From NCBI GenBank assembly GCA_037893245.1, contig JBAIAA010000022.1, positions 1,736,001-1,800,000 of the forward strand: a stretch of DNA of 64,000 nt, given 5' to 3'. Numbering within the stretch: the stretch's first letter is position 1; the number at the start of each line of letters is the position of its first letter. A program made the translations under genes and the position numbers. Below, in pieces: positions 23,640 to 33,411 of this stretch. Under the pieces are notes generated by a model. The model worked only from the letters and a program-made list of their open reading frames with translations. It ran no database searches and was not told the origin of the DNA. Source of the stretch: Crossaster papposus. Its lineage: Eukaryota > Echinodermata > Asteroidea > Velatida > Solasteridae.

Positions 23640-25520
23640 CCGAGCGGTAAATAGGCTCAAGGTCGGGTGGAAGCATGATATTGTCGCGGATATAACTTGC
23701 TAGGCTGCAAATAGGCTCAAGGCTGTAACCAACGAAAATATATATACATATATTTTGACGAACATGGTAGCCTACAATGCGATATAGGGGTCAGAAGTAA
23801 CTGTGTAAAACAAAATGGTGTTGCATCGATATAGCCGGCGGAGCGGTAAATAGGCTCGAAGGCGTGTACGCCAGTTTGTTCACAAGTCAATGTACAACCT
23901 GAGGAGCGGAAATTGGCTCAAGGTCATGTGTAAGCAGTTTGTTCACATTTAAGGTACAGCCTGATGAACGGTAATCGGCTCAAGGTTGTGTGTAAGCAAG
24001 TTGTTAACATATCAATGTGCAGTTCGAGAAGCGGTATCCGGCCTAAGGCCGTGTGTAAGCAGTTGGTTCACATATCAATGTACAGCCTGAGGAGCGGTAA
24101 TTGGCTCAATGTCGTGTGTAACTTGTAAGCAGTTTGTTCACATTCAAGGTACAGCCTGAGGAGCGGTAATCGGCTCAAGGTCGTGTGTAACTTGTCAGCA
24201 GTTTGTTTACATTCAAGGTACAGCCTGGGGAGCGGTAATCGGCTCAAGGTCGTGTGTAACTTGTCAGCAGTTTGTTCACATTCAAGGTACAGCCTGAGGA
24301 GCGGTAATCGGCTCAAGGTCGTGTGTAAGCAAGTTGTTCACATATCAAGGTACAGCCTGAGGAGCGGTAATCGGCTCAAGGCCGTGTGAAGGCAAGTTGT
24401 TCGCATATCAGTGTACAGCCTGAGGAGCGGTAATCGGCTCAAGGTCGTGTGTAACTTGTCAGCAGTTTGTTCACATTCAAGGTACAGCCTGAGGAGCGGT
24501 AATCGGCTCAAGGCCGTGTGAAGGCAAGTTGTTCACATTAGTGTGCAGCCTAATGAGCGGTAATCGGCTCAAGGCCGTGTGAAGGCAAGTTGTTCACATA
24601 TCAGTGTGCAGCCAAATGAGCGGTAATCGGCTCAGGGTGCATGGTGTGTAAGCAAGTTGTTCACATATTAATGTACAGCCTAATGAGCGGTAATTGGCTC
24701 AAGGTCATGTGTAAGCAAGTCGTTCAGTTATTCGCATATCAAGGTATAAACCTGAGGTGTTAATATTGGCTCAAGGCCGTGTGTAAGCAAGTTGCCATCC
24801 TTAATGCATAGCATGAGGAGCGAGAATTGGCCCAAGGCCATGTGTAAGCGAGTCGTTCACAAATCAATGTGTAGCTTAAGGAAAGGTATTTGGCCTAAGA
24901 CCGCGTGTAAGCATGTTGGCTCACAATTGTACGCATAGCCTGTGGAGCCTGTAATCGGCTCGAGGCTTGATACAAAACCGGCAGAGCGGTAAATTGGCTG
25001 AAGTCTGCGAGTAAACAGTTACAAATTTGTTATCACATAAATTGAGTGTGTGCAAGTAATATGCTGATAAAAGCCTGCAGAGCGGTAAATTGGCTCAAGG
25101 CTGCGAGTAAGCAGTTACAAATTTGTTATCACATTAATTGAGTGTGTGCAAGTAATATGCTGATACAAATCCTGCAGAGCGGTAAATTGGCTCAAGGCTG
25201 CGAGTAAGCAGTTACAAATTTGTTATCACATTATTGTTGTGTGTGCAAGTAATATGCTGATACAAAGCCTGCAGAGCGGTAAATTGGCTCAAGGCTATAT
25301 AAGGGTAGCCTACAGAATTTTAAAATGGCGCGAGGCTGGGTGCAAGCAAGATGTCAACACAGAACCTGCAGAGCGGAATTGGCTCAAGGTTGTGTAAAAG
25401 TGTAGTCTGCAGAGTTTTAATTTGGCTTGGGGCCGTGTGCAAGCAAGATGTTGGGCTCAAGGCCGTGTATAAGTGTAGCCTACATAATGTTAAATTGGCT
25501 CGTGGCTGTATGTAAGCAGG
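23640..25520 (+). repeat. Leader array of ~25 repeated stem-loop units
   Basis: Diverged head-to-tail units, mostly 61-71 bp apart and longer near the 3' end, share the core GAGCGGTAATCGGCTCAAGG. In the core, GAGC and GCTC are complementary around an 8-base loop (GGTAATCG or GGTAAATTG variants). Substitutions fall mainly in the loop and spacer. Spacers carry GTGTGTAAGCAAGTTGTTCACAT-like sequence. Open reading frames through the array are by-products. A role in packaging, RNA structure or regulation is inference. Confidence 0.85.
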
Positions 25521-25699
25521 ATCGACATAAAATCGACTAACTTTTATGCGCTTGAGGTCTTGGAGGTAGCACGAAGTGTGGTTTCAATCAGTTTGAATTT
25601 TGTCGCAACTTTATGCAGAAAATTGCGAAAGTTGGAAAACTTTGCTGTTGGTGAACTGAGTTTACATCACCACGGGTTCACATCATCACAGAAAACGCT

Positions 25700-26200
25700 G
25701 TGTGTGACCAGTGTCTGATGGGAATGACTTTGCGACATATTTATAGTACTGAAACCGGTTATGACTCCAACGTCGCCTACGTCATGTCCTTGTTGCGCAA
25801 GTACATCGATGAATTTGCACCACTTACGTCTGAAGATGCAAAGGAGAAACAGCTTTATGTTAATCTTCTGTCGGAATGCACAAAACACGTTGAAACCAAA
25901 ACTGAGGGTGTGGCTATGTATATTTATAAGTCTATTACCGGGGAGGACTCAGACAAGCGCCTGCGTTTTGCCCGAAAACAACTGGGCTTGAGTGCTCCAC
26001 CTTCGGAGGTACACAGAGGCAGGGCTAAGGTACAGGGACGTCAAGGTTTTCATCCCAGGGGTCTGTTTGGCGGTCAGCAGTCTCGCCTGTCCTTTCCGTC
26101 GGGTGCCCGAAGCAATGCATCTCGGGGCCCGTGTTTTCGGTGCCAAAAAGGGGACACCTTGCCCGAGAGTGCAGAGAAATAATGTAGAAACAAGAGTTGG
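25700..26200 (+). pseudogene. Gag-like protein fragment with broken CCHC zinc knuckle
   Basis: The open frame 25,700-26,182 encodes about 160 residues. A helical part (VAYVMSLLRKYIDEFAPL) is followed by a basic Gly/Arg/Ser-rich stretch and a cysteine motif CFRCQKG. One frame further on, the sequence continues GHLARECREI, giving a CX2CX3-4HX4C retroviral-type zinc knuckle interrupted by a one-base shift in the AAAAAGGGG run at about 26,141-26,149. It lies downstream of the stem-loop array and upstream of RT, the usual gag position. It likely bound element RNA. The N-terminus is uncertain. Confidence 0.68.
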
Positions 26201-26345
26201 GAAGTCGGTGTTAGCTTAATGCACCAAATGTATCGTTAGCATATTATCTGCTTAGTTTACATGTCACAGGATCTCGGATTTGCACTCTGAGTTTGTCGTG
26301 AGAAAAAGTGATTTCCCTTAGTAGGAAAGAAGAAGAATAAAGAGT

Positions 26346-27570
26346 ATGCAGGCATTAAGCTTGATTGAATGTTTTGTTTTCCCCTTTGTGGCATTTTTGC
26401 TGTGCTTTTCTTCACAGGCTTACAAAACATACATGGGCGTCCTGAGCACGCATACGTGGGAGCGTTCATCGAGTCATCATTTTGACCCAGTCAAGGCACA
26501 GAATAGTAAGCGAGACGAGGGTGCTTGCTCCTGGGTAGACATATCCGGCAAACAGGCCGATGCACTAGATGGGTATGCTCCCGACCCGGTACATGTTTTA
26601 GCGGAAAATTGTCAGCCAGATTTTAGAGCTCTCCGTTTTCGAGATCCCACTTTGTTTGTTGCGGGTGGCTTGAACCGTACTACTGACGCCTGGGAGGAGG
26701 TCCTATCAGAATGTGGTCACGTGGGACACCGTGTTCAACGGTGGCTCAGACGAGGGGTCGAAATATTCGAATTTTTCAGTCATTACCAAGGGGAGTACAA
26801 GGGAAGGTTCTTTGACTCTGATGTTCCGCCATCCATGTATTTTGAGAACGCTCCAAACTGTAAGCAGTACGTGAGCTTCATTAACGAAGCCATCGTTAAG
26901 CGTATCATAGAGGGATCAGTGGAGCTTCTAGGGCCGGTCGATGAGGTCACTCCTCCAAGATGCATTAATGCTTTGTCGGTGGAGCCGATCAAGCCACGGC
27001 TGGTGCTGTCAATGAAGGGCCCAAACCTATGGTGTACAGATACTCCGTTCAACCTGGTTCCCCTAGGAGATATTGTGAAATCAATCGATAGGGATGGCCC
27101 TTTTGAAGGACCGATGATGCGCAGGGACATAAACAAGTTAAGTCGTCTCAAAGGTCAAAAACCTTTTGCGGCTTCGAGTGGGCAGGTTTTTATTTTGTGG
27201 ATACCACGCTTCCATTCGGGTTTAAGAATAGCGCATTTATTTACACCACTATCGGGTTTTGTCTCTCAACATGGTTGAAGAACAGAGGCGTTCACACGGA
27301 AATATGGATAGATGATCGATTCCTTGGACAGTGTAGCAGCATGGTTGGAAAAGGCGCACAATAGTTTATAGAATTTCATTTTATATTGTTTTCAGCCACT
27401 GCCAATGCACACGAGGTGGCCTACATGAACCATCAACGGCCTTGTATGCAGTCTGCTACATGCAAATGCAGCTAGGGTATTTTGTGAATCTCGGCAAAAG
27501 CCAGCTTTAGCCAACGTCCAGTATGGTCCACCTGGGTTTGGGGATTTGCTCAAAATGTATGTCCTTTAAA
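26346..27570 (+). pseudogene. DIRS-order reverse transcriptase, frame-disrupted
   Basis: The open frame 26,346-27,278 carries the N-terminal linker and fingers (WLRRGVEIFEFF; IKPRLVLSMKGPNLWC; DTPFNLVPLGDI). Near 27,105 the frame changes to one with a motif-A-like TDDAQGHKQV, then FGFEWAGFYFV-like residues and LPFGFKNSAF. The catalytic motif C reads WIDDR (about 27,305-27,319), like the IDDR form seen in DIRS-type RTs rather than YxDD. Downstream to about 27,570 the frame is lost repeatedly. A pyrimidine tract with CAG at 26,403-26,417, just before the conserved part, resembles a splice acceptor and may mark a former gag-pol intron. The product would have made element cDNA. Confidence 0.78.
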
Positions 27571-27584
27571 TTCCCGAAAAGAGG

Positions 27585-28257
27585 GTGTCCTTTGCTGAAT
27601 TGAGGGAGGGAATCTTAACAGACAACACTGTCTTACTGAAGACAATGCAGCGTTTTGTTGGCAAGTGTCAGAGCTTTGTTTTAGTTTTCCCGGCAGCATC
27701 ATTGTATATCAGGGGATGCTGCTCCGTTATGTGCCAGCTTGATGACGTCACCCCCTTACTCTTGCAGAGTCGGTTCGGGAAGAAATACCCTTCTGGCGTT
27801 TTGTAGACTCCTTCTCTGAGCCCATTCCTTGGAGGCAAGAGCGGCATGTAAATTTACATCTCAGCTCAGACGCATCTGGCTACAGATGGGGAGGCGTGTT
27901 GATGCAGCATACCGGCAATATATTCTTTGGTGATTATTGGCCGCCGGACGTACAGTGCATTGTAGACATATGCTACAAGGAGGCCCTTTGCATTGTATTT
28001 TGTTTTGTTGTCGGTCATTGACCACCTGTGGGATCGGAGAGTCAAGGTCAAAGTTGATTCTCAGAGTTCGTATCATGCATGGACTGGTTTGAGGGCCAGA
28101 TCTGTAGCTCTAGTGCAAGTCCCAAAGCTTATATTTGCTTTGATCCTGGGGGCCAATTTTGCGTTGCAACTCGAATGGATACCTTCCAGTGACAACATGG
28201 CTGACGCCCCATCTAGGGAGATTTCTTTTGCCGATGCCAGGCTGCCGTCGTCCATCT

Positions 28258-28296
<39 letters not shown>

Positions 28297-28455
28297 CAGA
28301 AGGAGCTTGCTGGACCAGCGGGTTTTACATTTGATCTTATGGCCTTGCCTTCCAACTTGCCAAAAGGATATGATGGGAATCCACTCAGGTTCTTTTCTCG
28401 ATACCCAGTCCTAGGTTCGGCTGGCGTTAATGTATTTGCACAAGAGTGCCCGCGA
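27585..28455 (+). pseudogene. RT connection and RNase H domain remnants
   Basis: Frame 27,585-27,806 holds the RT thumb/connection (FAELREGIL ... LLKTMQRFVGKCQSF). In another frame, HLSSDASGYRWGG (about 27,855-27,897) is the RNase H metal-site motif, followed by KEALC. Frame 27,993-28,260 continues with VKVDSQSSYHAW and WIPSSDNMADAPSR, the C-terminal RNase H blocks. A run of about 36 T (28,261-28,296) interrupts the domain. After it, the conserved tail FDLMALPSN ... SAGVNVFAQ follows. At least two frame changes. Confidence 0.72.
28259..28296 (+). repeat. Poly-T tract inside the RNase H region
   Basis: An uninterrupted run of T, about 37 bases including the start of the run at 28,260, ends in CAG. 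It splits otherwise continuous RNase H coding sequence and may be an expansion, an insertion or an assembly-length error. Confidence 0.85.
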
Positions 28456-28488
28456 TGAGAACAGCTGTATGTTTTCCCCCCGTTTGTT

Positions 28489-29340
28489 TTGAATCCTGCT
28501 CTCATCAGGTTTTTCTGCGAATGGGGAAATGTTACAGTGGCTATGGTGGTGCCAAAGCATTCTCATCCGAGGTCTTGGTGGCCTAAATTGAAGTCCTTCG
28601 CGGTACAGTCTGTCTGTTTGGCCAAACGAGGGCAAGTTGGGGCCCTGGAGTACCCTTCGAGACGAGGCTACGAGAGAGCCGCCACTGGCATTCCCCTTGA
28701 GTTGTGGGCATTCAAGTGTATCTTCCCTGGCGGCGGCACCATGATCAGGGAAGTGAAACTTCCAGAGCGACAGTCAGTCCTAATTTTTGCGGACTCCATG
28801 TTTAAGGGGCTAAACGGTTATGGTTGGCCGTCATCCTTGCAGGTTAGTATGAAGGTGGCAGGGGGCGCAAAGATGGACATTTTGTGCCGAAATTTAGCAT
28901 CAGCTTGCAGATCTCAGGTCCCAAGTGTTGCAGTGTTACACGGAGGCACAAGTGACTTCAGCAGACTGGATATTTGCGCGCCTGGGGTGTCTGGTCTATT
29001 GAGGGTATTTGGGACAGCCTCCAAGTGGTTAAGGAACCAATTCCCAGAGTGCCGGTTTGTTATGTCGTCAGTTTGTCAAACCAGGTTGAGTTCTGTCAAC
29101 CAGTCGGTAGCTGTTGTTACTGTCGAATTAAGGCGGAGGTGCCAAGCAGCGGGTTGGCATTTTTTGTCAAACGACTACATCACGCAGCAAGGCTTGGCGG
29201 ATGATGTTCACCTGACCGTCTGGGGCATGCTGAAGCTGCACCGGAAACTGCAAATGATGATAAGGGCACCGTCGATCGGGCGTTGTAGTTCCGATAAAAG
29301 GTTAGCTGTTGCCCGCGGAGCGGGGGCTATTTTATTTTAA
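28489..29340 (+). CDS. Pol C-terminus joined to an SGNH-hydrolase-like domain
   Basis: An open frame of 283 codons, the longest intact segment of the element. Residues 1-80 (VAMVVPKHSHPRSWWP; YPSRRGYERAA) match the tail that follows RNase H in DIRS/Ngaro pol. Residues about 95-275 look like an SGNH/GDSL esterase fold. Block I is IFADSMFKGL, with ADS in place of GDS but the serine kept. Block II is a GGAKMDIL glycine. Block III is LHGGTSDFSR, where the usual GxND asparagine is serine. Block V is DDVHLTVWG, keeping Asp and His. SGNH-like domains are known from Ngaro elements, where their role is unproven. The changed oxyanion residue suggests weak or no activity, or a binding role. It is followed 26 bp later by the recombinase frame. 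Confidence 0.72.
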   Translation: MNPALIRFFCEWGNVTVAMVVPKHSHPRSWWPKLKSFAVQSVCLAKRGQVGALEYPSRRGYERAATGIPLELWAFKCIFPGGGTMIREVKLPERQSVLIFADSMFKGLNGYGWPSSLQVSMKVAGGAKMDILCRNLASACRSQVPSVAVLHGGTSDFSRLDICAPGVSGLLRVFGTASKWLRNQFPECRFVMSSVCQTRLSSVNQSVAVVTVELRRRCQAAGWHFLSNDYITQQGLADDVHLTVWGMLKLHRKLQMMIRAPSIGRCSSDKRLAVARGAGAILF

Positions 29341-29366
29341 TAACCAGTTCTCAAATTTGCTTTCTT

Positions 29367-30591
29367 TTGAAGCTTATTCACATGGCGACGAGGTTGCGTG
29401 AGTTGGATGGGCGCCTGGACGGTTCATCATACAGCAAAGAGCAGAAGAGTCTGGCTAGAAGTCTGGATGTTTTCCTAAAAGAAAACCACTGCTCCGTTTA
29501 TTGTACTGAAGGTCTAGATTTGGATACGGCAGCACCGAACGACATAGTGGCTTTTCTGATTGACAGAGTTCATATACTTGGTTGCAAGAATTTCGGAAAG
29601 CACGGGTTCTTCGATTGTGGATGTCAGCGGTGTCTTGCGGCTGGAACGGTTGACTCCTACGTAGCACAGCTTAGAGCGTACTTCAATTCTGTAGGTTGGA
29701 CTCAGCCTTGGCGGCAGGGCACATCCTGGGCAATCCCTGCATCTCTTTTTTCGAGTTCGTAAATACGTAAAGGCTATCAGAGTAGAGCAGGCAGAAGCGC
29801 ATGTTACACCGCACCAGGCCGTCCCTATATTTTCGGACAAAATAAGGTGGTTGGCCAATTAGATAAGGAAGCGGCTAGCTGATCTGAGCAGCGTAAGCTC
29901 TTGCTTTGTCTACCGTTATATCCTGCTCCGTGATCTGGCCTTTTTTCTTTGCCTATGGTGGGCTGGCGACAGAGCGGCTGACCTCGGTCTTGGAAAAACT
30001 TGTGAAGTCACTAAAGTCGATGGCAGGGAGCTTCTGTTCAATCACACGATTGGCAAGACTATCCGGGAGAGCAGCTCCTCGCTCATAATAATTCCAAAGT
30101 TGGATGAAGGGGAGAAGGACCATGCGAGGGCAGTCGATGAAATGGTGGATTTAGCAACGGCATCGGGTGTCGATCTTTCAGACGGGTACCTTTTCAGGCC
30201 CGCCTCTCCGGACCGGAAGTCTTTAGTCAATAAGCCCTTCATCGGAGGCAACCCAAACAGCCGTCTAAAGAACTACTTCGCAGCTTCCAAGGACGCAGGC
30301 GAACTAAGTCTCCGAGCACACGGCAATAGGGCCGGGGTGGCAGCTACTCTTCGGATCCTTGGCGCAACCGAGCAGCGGGTCATGGATCATCGTAAATGGG
30401 CGACGCAGAAGACCTTTAAGCACTACACCGAGGTCGAGAAGGTTTCGAGGATGCAGGGCACAGTTCAAATGCTCCAGGACGCGGTAGAGGGGAAAGACAA
30501 AGACCGTCCTACCGCTGATCTGGCAGGCAGTTCCTACCGTGTCCTGAACTCAAATTTTATGGCCGAGAAGGCGTTTCCGGGAATAAATTAA
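29367..30591 (+). pseudogene. Tyrosine recombinase of the Ngaro-type element, frame-disrupted
   Basis: The N-terminal core-binding domain (MATRLRELDGRL; GTVDSYVAQLRAYF) is open in 29,367-29,762. A frame change near 29,735 leads into a frame with a TAG at 29,860-29,862, then runs open to 30,591. The catalytic domain keeps the signature residues: Arg in GDRAADLG (about 29,967), HGNR as HxxR (about 30,318-30,329), MDHRKW as the second His/Trp position, and the nucleophile Tyr in FKHYTEV (30,424-30,426). Tyrosine recombinases of this order integrate a circular DNA intermediate without target duplication, in agreement with the empty site in copy 2. Two lesions inactivate this copy. Confidence 0.85.
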
Positions 30592-31052
30592 TAGTGTGGA
30601 ATAGTTCTATGGACGCATCCATTTATTAGCTGTTCTTTAGGCGCGTGGGCGCAGGGGCTTTAGGATTTAGGGTGCAGGAATGGCCTGGCAACCACATGTA
30701 AACCCGTATATGACCCACGCCCTAAATGGGGTCACTGACCATTTGATTTATACTAGACCATGTAATTTGTAACGCATATGCATGCTCCAGTCGAGAGCTC
30801 CGCTGCAAGTTAATTGTCAACCAAACGTTTTACACAAAGAGTAACGCGAAATTGCAGGCCCTATACAATAGATAGCTATGAAAAGGAGGTACGACGGTTT
30901 GATTCATTAGATTGCCAGCAGCTTTGTTTAGGCAGTGCTCAACGTATTTGTCTGCAGCAAACTCTAAGTTTTAAATGAGTGAGGGGTGGGTGAGATATGG
31001 GGAAAGGTGCGTTTAAGTTGAGTTTATCGTAAGTATCGGGGGCTCGGAGAGA
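30592..31052 (+). other. 3' untranslated region of the Ngaro-type element
   Basis: Non-coding sequence between the recombinase stop and repeat B1. I see no ORF or recognisable RNA. Confidence 0.5.
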
Positions 31053-31124
31053 AAATCTCTTACCCCCATACCTAAGACAATGTAGAATCTTGAGCACTGG
31101 TCGATGGCGGCGATGCAAATAGTT
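31053..31124 (+). repeat. Split direct repeat B1
   Basis: 72 bp from AAATCTCTTACCCCCATACC to the T before TACTAT. It differs from B2 (31,338-31,409) at one position (GGCGG against GGTGG). Confidence 0.92.
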
Positions 31125-31140
31125 TACTATTTGCATCGCC
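31109..31140. promoter_or_regulatory. Palindromic B1/A2 junction, candidate recombinase site
   Basis: The arms GGCGATGCAAATAGT (31,109-31,123) and ACTATTTGCATCGCC (31,126-31,140) are perfect inverted repeats separated by TT. This is the geometry of a tyrosine-recombinase crossover site, with one protomer per arm. The half-sites stand alone at the outer ends of the element. Confidence 0.75.
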
Positions 31141-31185
31141 GCCTTCGTCATGGGCGAATGATTTTATATCAGTCGCGATGTTGGC
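31131..31185 (+). repeat. Split direct repeat A2
   Basis: Identical over 55 bp to A1 at 20,840-20,894. It begins directly after TACTAT at the B1 junction. Confidence 0.92.
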
Positions 31186-31337
31186 CGGTCCGGGGATGAG
31201 CAGGACAGTAGTCGGGATACGCGCTTTAGCTCCATGAAATGTAAGTATGTTCATTTCAGTTTGGCCTAGAATATAATATTATATGTTCTCCCGCCCTCCC
31301 TCCCACGTCGCTGTACAGGGCTCGGGATTCTACTTTC

Positions 31338-31409
31338 AAATCTCTTACCCCCATACCTAAGACAATGTAGAATCTTGAGCACTGGTCGATGGTGGCGATG
31401 CAAATAGTT
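31338..31409 (+). repeat. Split direct repeat B2
   Basis: 72 bp, one mismatch to B1. It ends at TACTAT (31,410-31,415), where duplicated flanking sequence (GGATAAGCATTCAGCC) resumes as in copy 2 at 61,535. Confidence 0.92.
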
Positions 31410-31415
31410 TACTAT

Positions 31416-32131
31416 GGATAAGCATTCAGCCATTGAGCTGATTTTTGAATTTTTTTGTGATTGTAAATTAGTGTATAAACAAGAAATTTAGACAATTAAA
31501 GAACCTTTAATGAAACTGAATTATTGTGTGTATCTTTTTATTATTAAGTGTGATTGAGGTCTGCAGTTAAAACTCCGTTTTTACAAACCTAATACTACTG
31601 GTTGGCACAAGTCCGGTATATTGGAAATAGAGGTAACATTGTAAGGGTTTAGTGTTGCATTTTTGTTTTTAATTGGCTAATATTTGACTTTTTGGAAAAC
31701 ATTTAAATTGTAAGGGGGCAAGCCTTGCATTTTTATTAAAATGTGCAAAAATGCAATTTTTGGAATTAATTGAATTAATTGAATTAATGTAAGGTGTTGG
31801 CCTTGTATTTTTATTAAAATTAACAAAATAATTACTTTTGGGATAACATTTAAATTGTAAGGGGTTAGTTAATAGCCTTGGATTTGTATTAAAATTACAC
31901 AAATAAACCACAAGAGAAACTGACTATGTGAATATGCACATTTACAAATAATGCAAACTCAGTTTTACTTGTGGTTTATTTGAGTATTATAAAATAAAAC
32001 GTCGTATCCTTATCGAGTGATCCCCACAATGTCGCTTCCAAGGTTATATCGTACAATTGGGTGTGATTCCTGGCTAAACGGCATTCTGGTGTTTATGACT
32101 TCTGACTAATAATATGCCCTCGAACAAAGAT
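31416..32131. repeat. AT-rich degenerate tandem repeat (TTGTAAGG..TTGCATTTTTATTAAAA)
   Basis: Several imperfect 60-100-bp units alternate CATTTAAATTGTAAGGGG with AGCCTTGCATTTTTATTAA. More units are at 33,535-33,700 and at 61,750-62,000 and 62,640-62,790 in copy 2. No gene seen. Confidence 0.65.
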
Positions 32132-33375
32132 TAGTCCAGGAAAAATATGCTTTGACCTCAAACAAATTGCAACAAATTGTTTTTCACCACAGTGCACTTC
32201 TATAAGGTCCCTAGAATGACATACTAAAAATCGACAAAAATCCAAGTGGTGGAAATATGTCTAATTTGCATAAATCGTTAATCCCTGCCATGTAATATTT
32301 TTTATTCCCATATTTGGGTATATATATTTTTATTTTTTTTGAAAAGTTTATTTTGGTGATTCTACTTACATATCCTTACTTGAATAACATTTGCTAAAGC
32401 ATGTAAGTGACTGAATAATTATGAGAACATAGTAATTATCCAAAATGACAACTTCGTAACCCTATAAATGTGCCCACATTACACTGTCTCCAGATATCAT
32501 CATGTAGTCAGTATTGGTGAGCTTCAAATTCACCAAGTTGCTTACTGGCACAGTTATCATATTAAAACCTTATGAAAATTCATATGAACAATAATAACAT
32601 TGTGATATTTAGCCCAGAAAATAAAAAATGGAGGAAAATGGTGTGTCTATAAATTGGGCTAAAAAGTAGTTAAAGGGTTGCCTAACATGGAATACTTGAA
32701 CAAGTTCAAGGAAATCACCAAAATACATTTTAACGTAGATATGATTATTGTAAGCAACAAAAATCTTAAATTTGGGGGGTTCCCTTGAACTTGTTCAAGT
32801 CTCTCACCTTAGTCAACCCTTCACCTACTTGTTAGCCCAATTTATAGACACACCATTTTCCCCCATTTTTTGTTTTCTGGGCTAAATATCACAATGTTAT
32901 TATTGTTCATATGATTTTTCATAAGGTTTTAATATGATAACTGTGCCAGTAAGCAACTTGGTGAATTTGAAGCTCACCAATACTGACTACATGATGATAT
33001 CTGGAGACAGTGTAAATGTGCGCATGTTTATGGGTTCATGAAGTTGTCATTTTGGATAATTACTATGTTCTCATAATTATTCAGTCACTTACATGCTTTA
33101 GCAAATGTTATTCAAGTAAGGATATGTAAGTAGAATCACCAAAATAAACTTTTTAAAAAATAAAAATAAAATATATACCCAAATATCGGAATAAAAAATA
33201 TTACATGGCAGGGATTAACGATTTATGCAAATTAGACATATTTCCACCACTTGGATTTTTGTCGATTTTTAGTATGTCATTCTAGGGACCTTATAGAAGT
33301 GCACTGTGGTGTAAAACAATTTGTTGCAATTTGTTTGAGGTCAACAAAACAAAATTATGTATTTTGCCTGGACTA
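32132..33375. mobile_element. 1.24-kb TAGTCCAGG TIR element, copy 1 only
   Basis: Long imperfect TIRs begin TAGTCCAGG. Flanking GAT is duplicated (32,129-32,131 and 33,376-33,378), and the empty site is 62,241-62,243. Same family as 56,746-57,897, where the TSD is TAA. No coding region. A 3-bp TSD fits PIF/Harbinger in size, though GAT is not their usual TWA. Confidence 0.85.
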
Positions 33376-33411
33376 GATACTGACCATTTATTTGGAAAAC
33401 CACCAACATAG

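Larger units (their letters stand above)
20834..31415 (+). mobile_element. Ngaro/PAT-type tyrosine-recombinase retrotransposon, decayed, copy 1 only
   Basis: It has split direct repeats in the order A1 (20,840-20,894), internal region, B1 (31,053-31,124), A2 (31,131-31,185), B2 (31,338-31,409). This is the diagnostic layout of Ngaro and PAT members of the DIRS order. The hexamer TACTAT stands at the left end (20,834-20,839), at the B1/A2 junction and at the right end (31,410-31,415). The uninterrupted site in copy 2 has it once (61,529-61,534), so there is no target duplication, as expected for tyrosine-recombinase integration. Coding remnants in order are gag with a zinc knuckle, RT, RNase H, an SGNH-hydrolase-like domain and a tyrosine recombinase, all plus strand. 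Frameshifts, stops and a poly-T tract make it inactive. Confidence 0.9.

Noticed and set aside
24068-24389. Repeat-peptide ORFs on both strands within the leader array
   Set aside because: Explained by the ~70-bp repeat unit; no start context or domain.
23640-25520. CRISPR-like array
   Set aside because: Repeats are diverged, spacers are themselves homologous to one another, and the context is a eukaryotic retrotransposon leader.
20834-31415. LTR retrotransposon (Gypsy/Copia)
   Set aside because: No long terminal repeats, no aspartic protease or DDE integrase. A tyrosine recombinase and split direct repeats are present instead.
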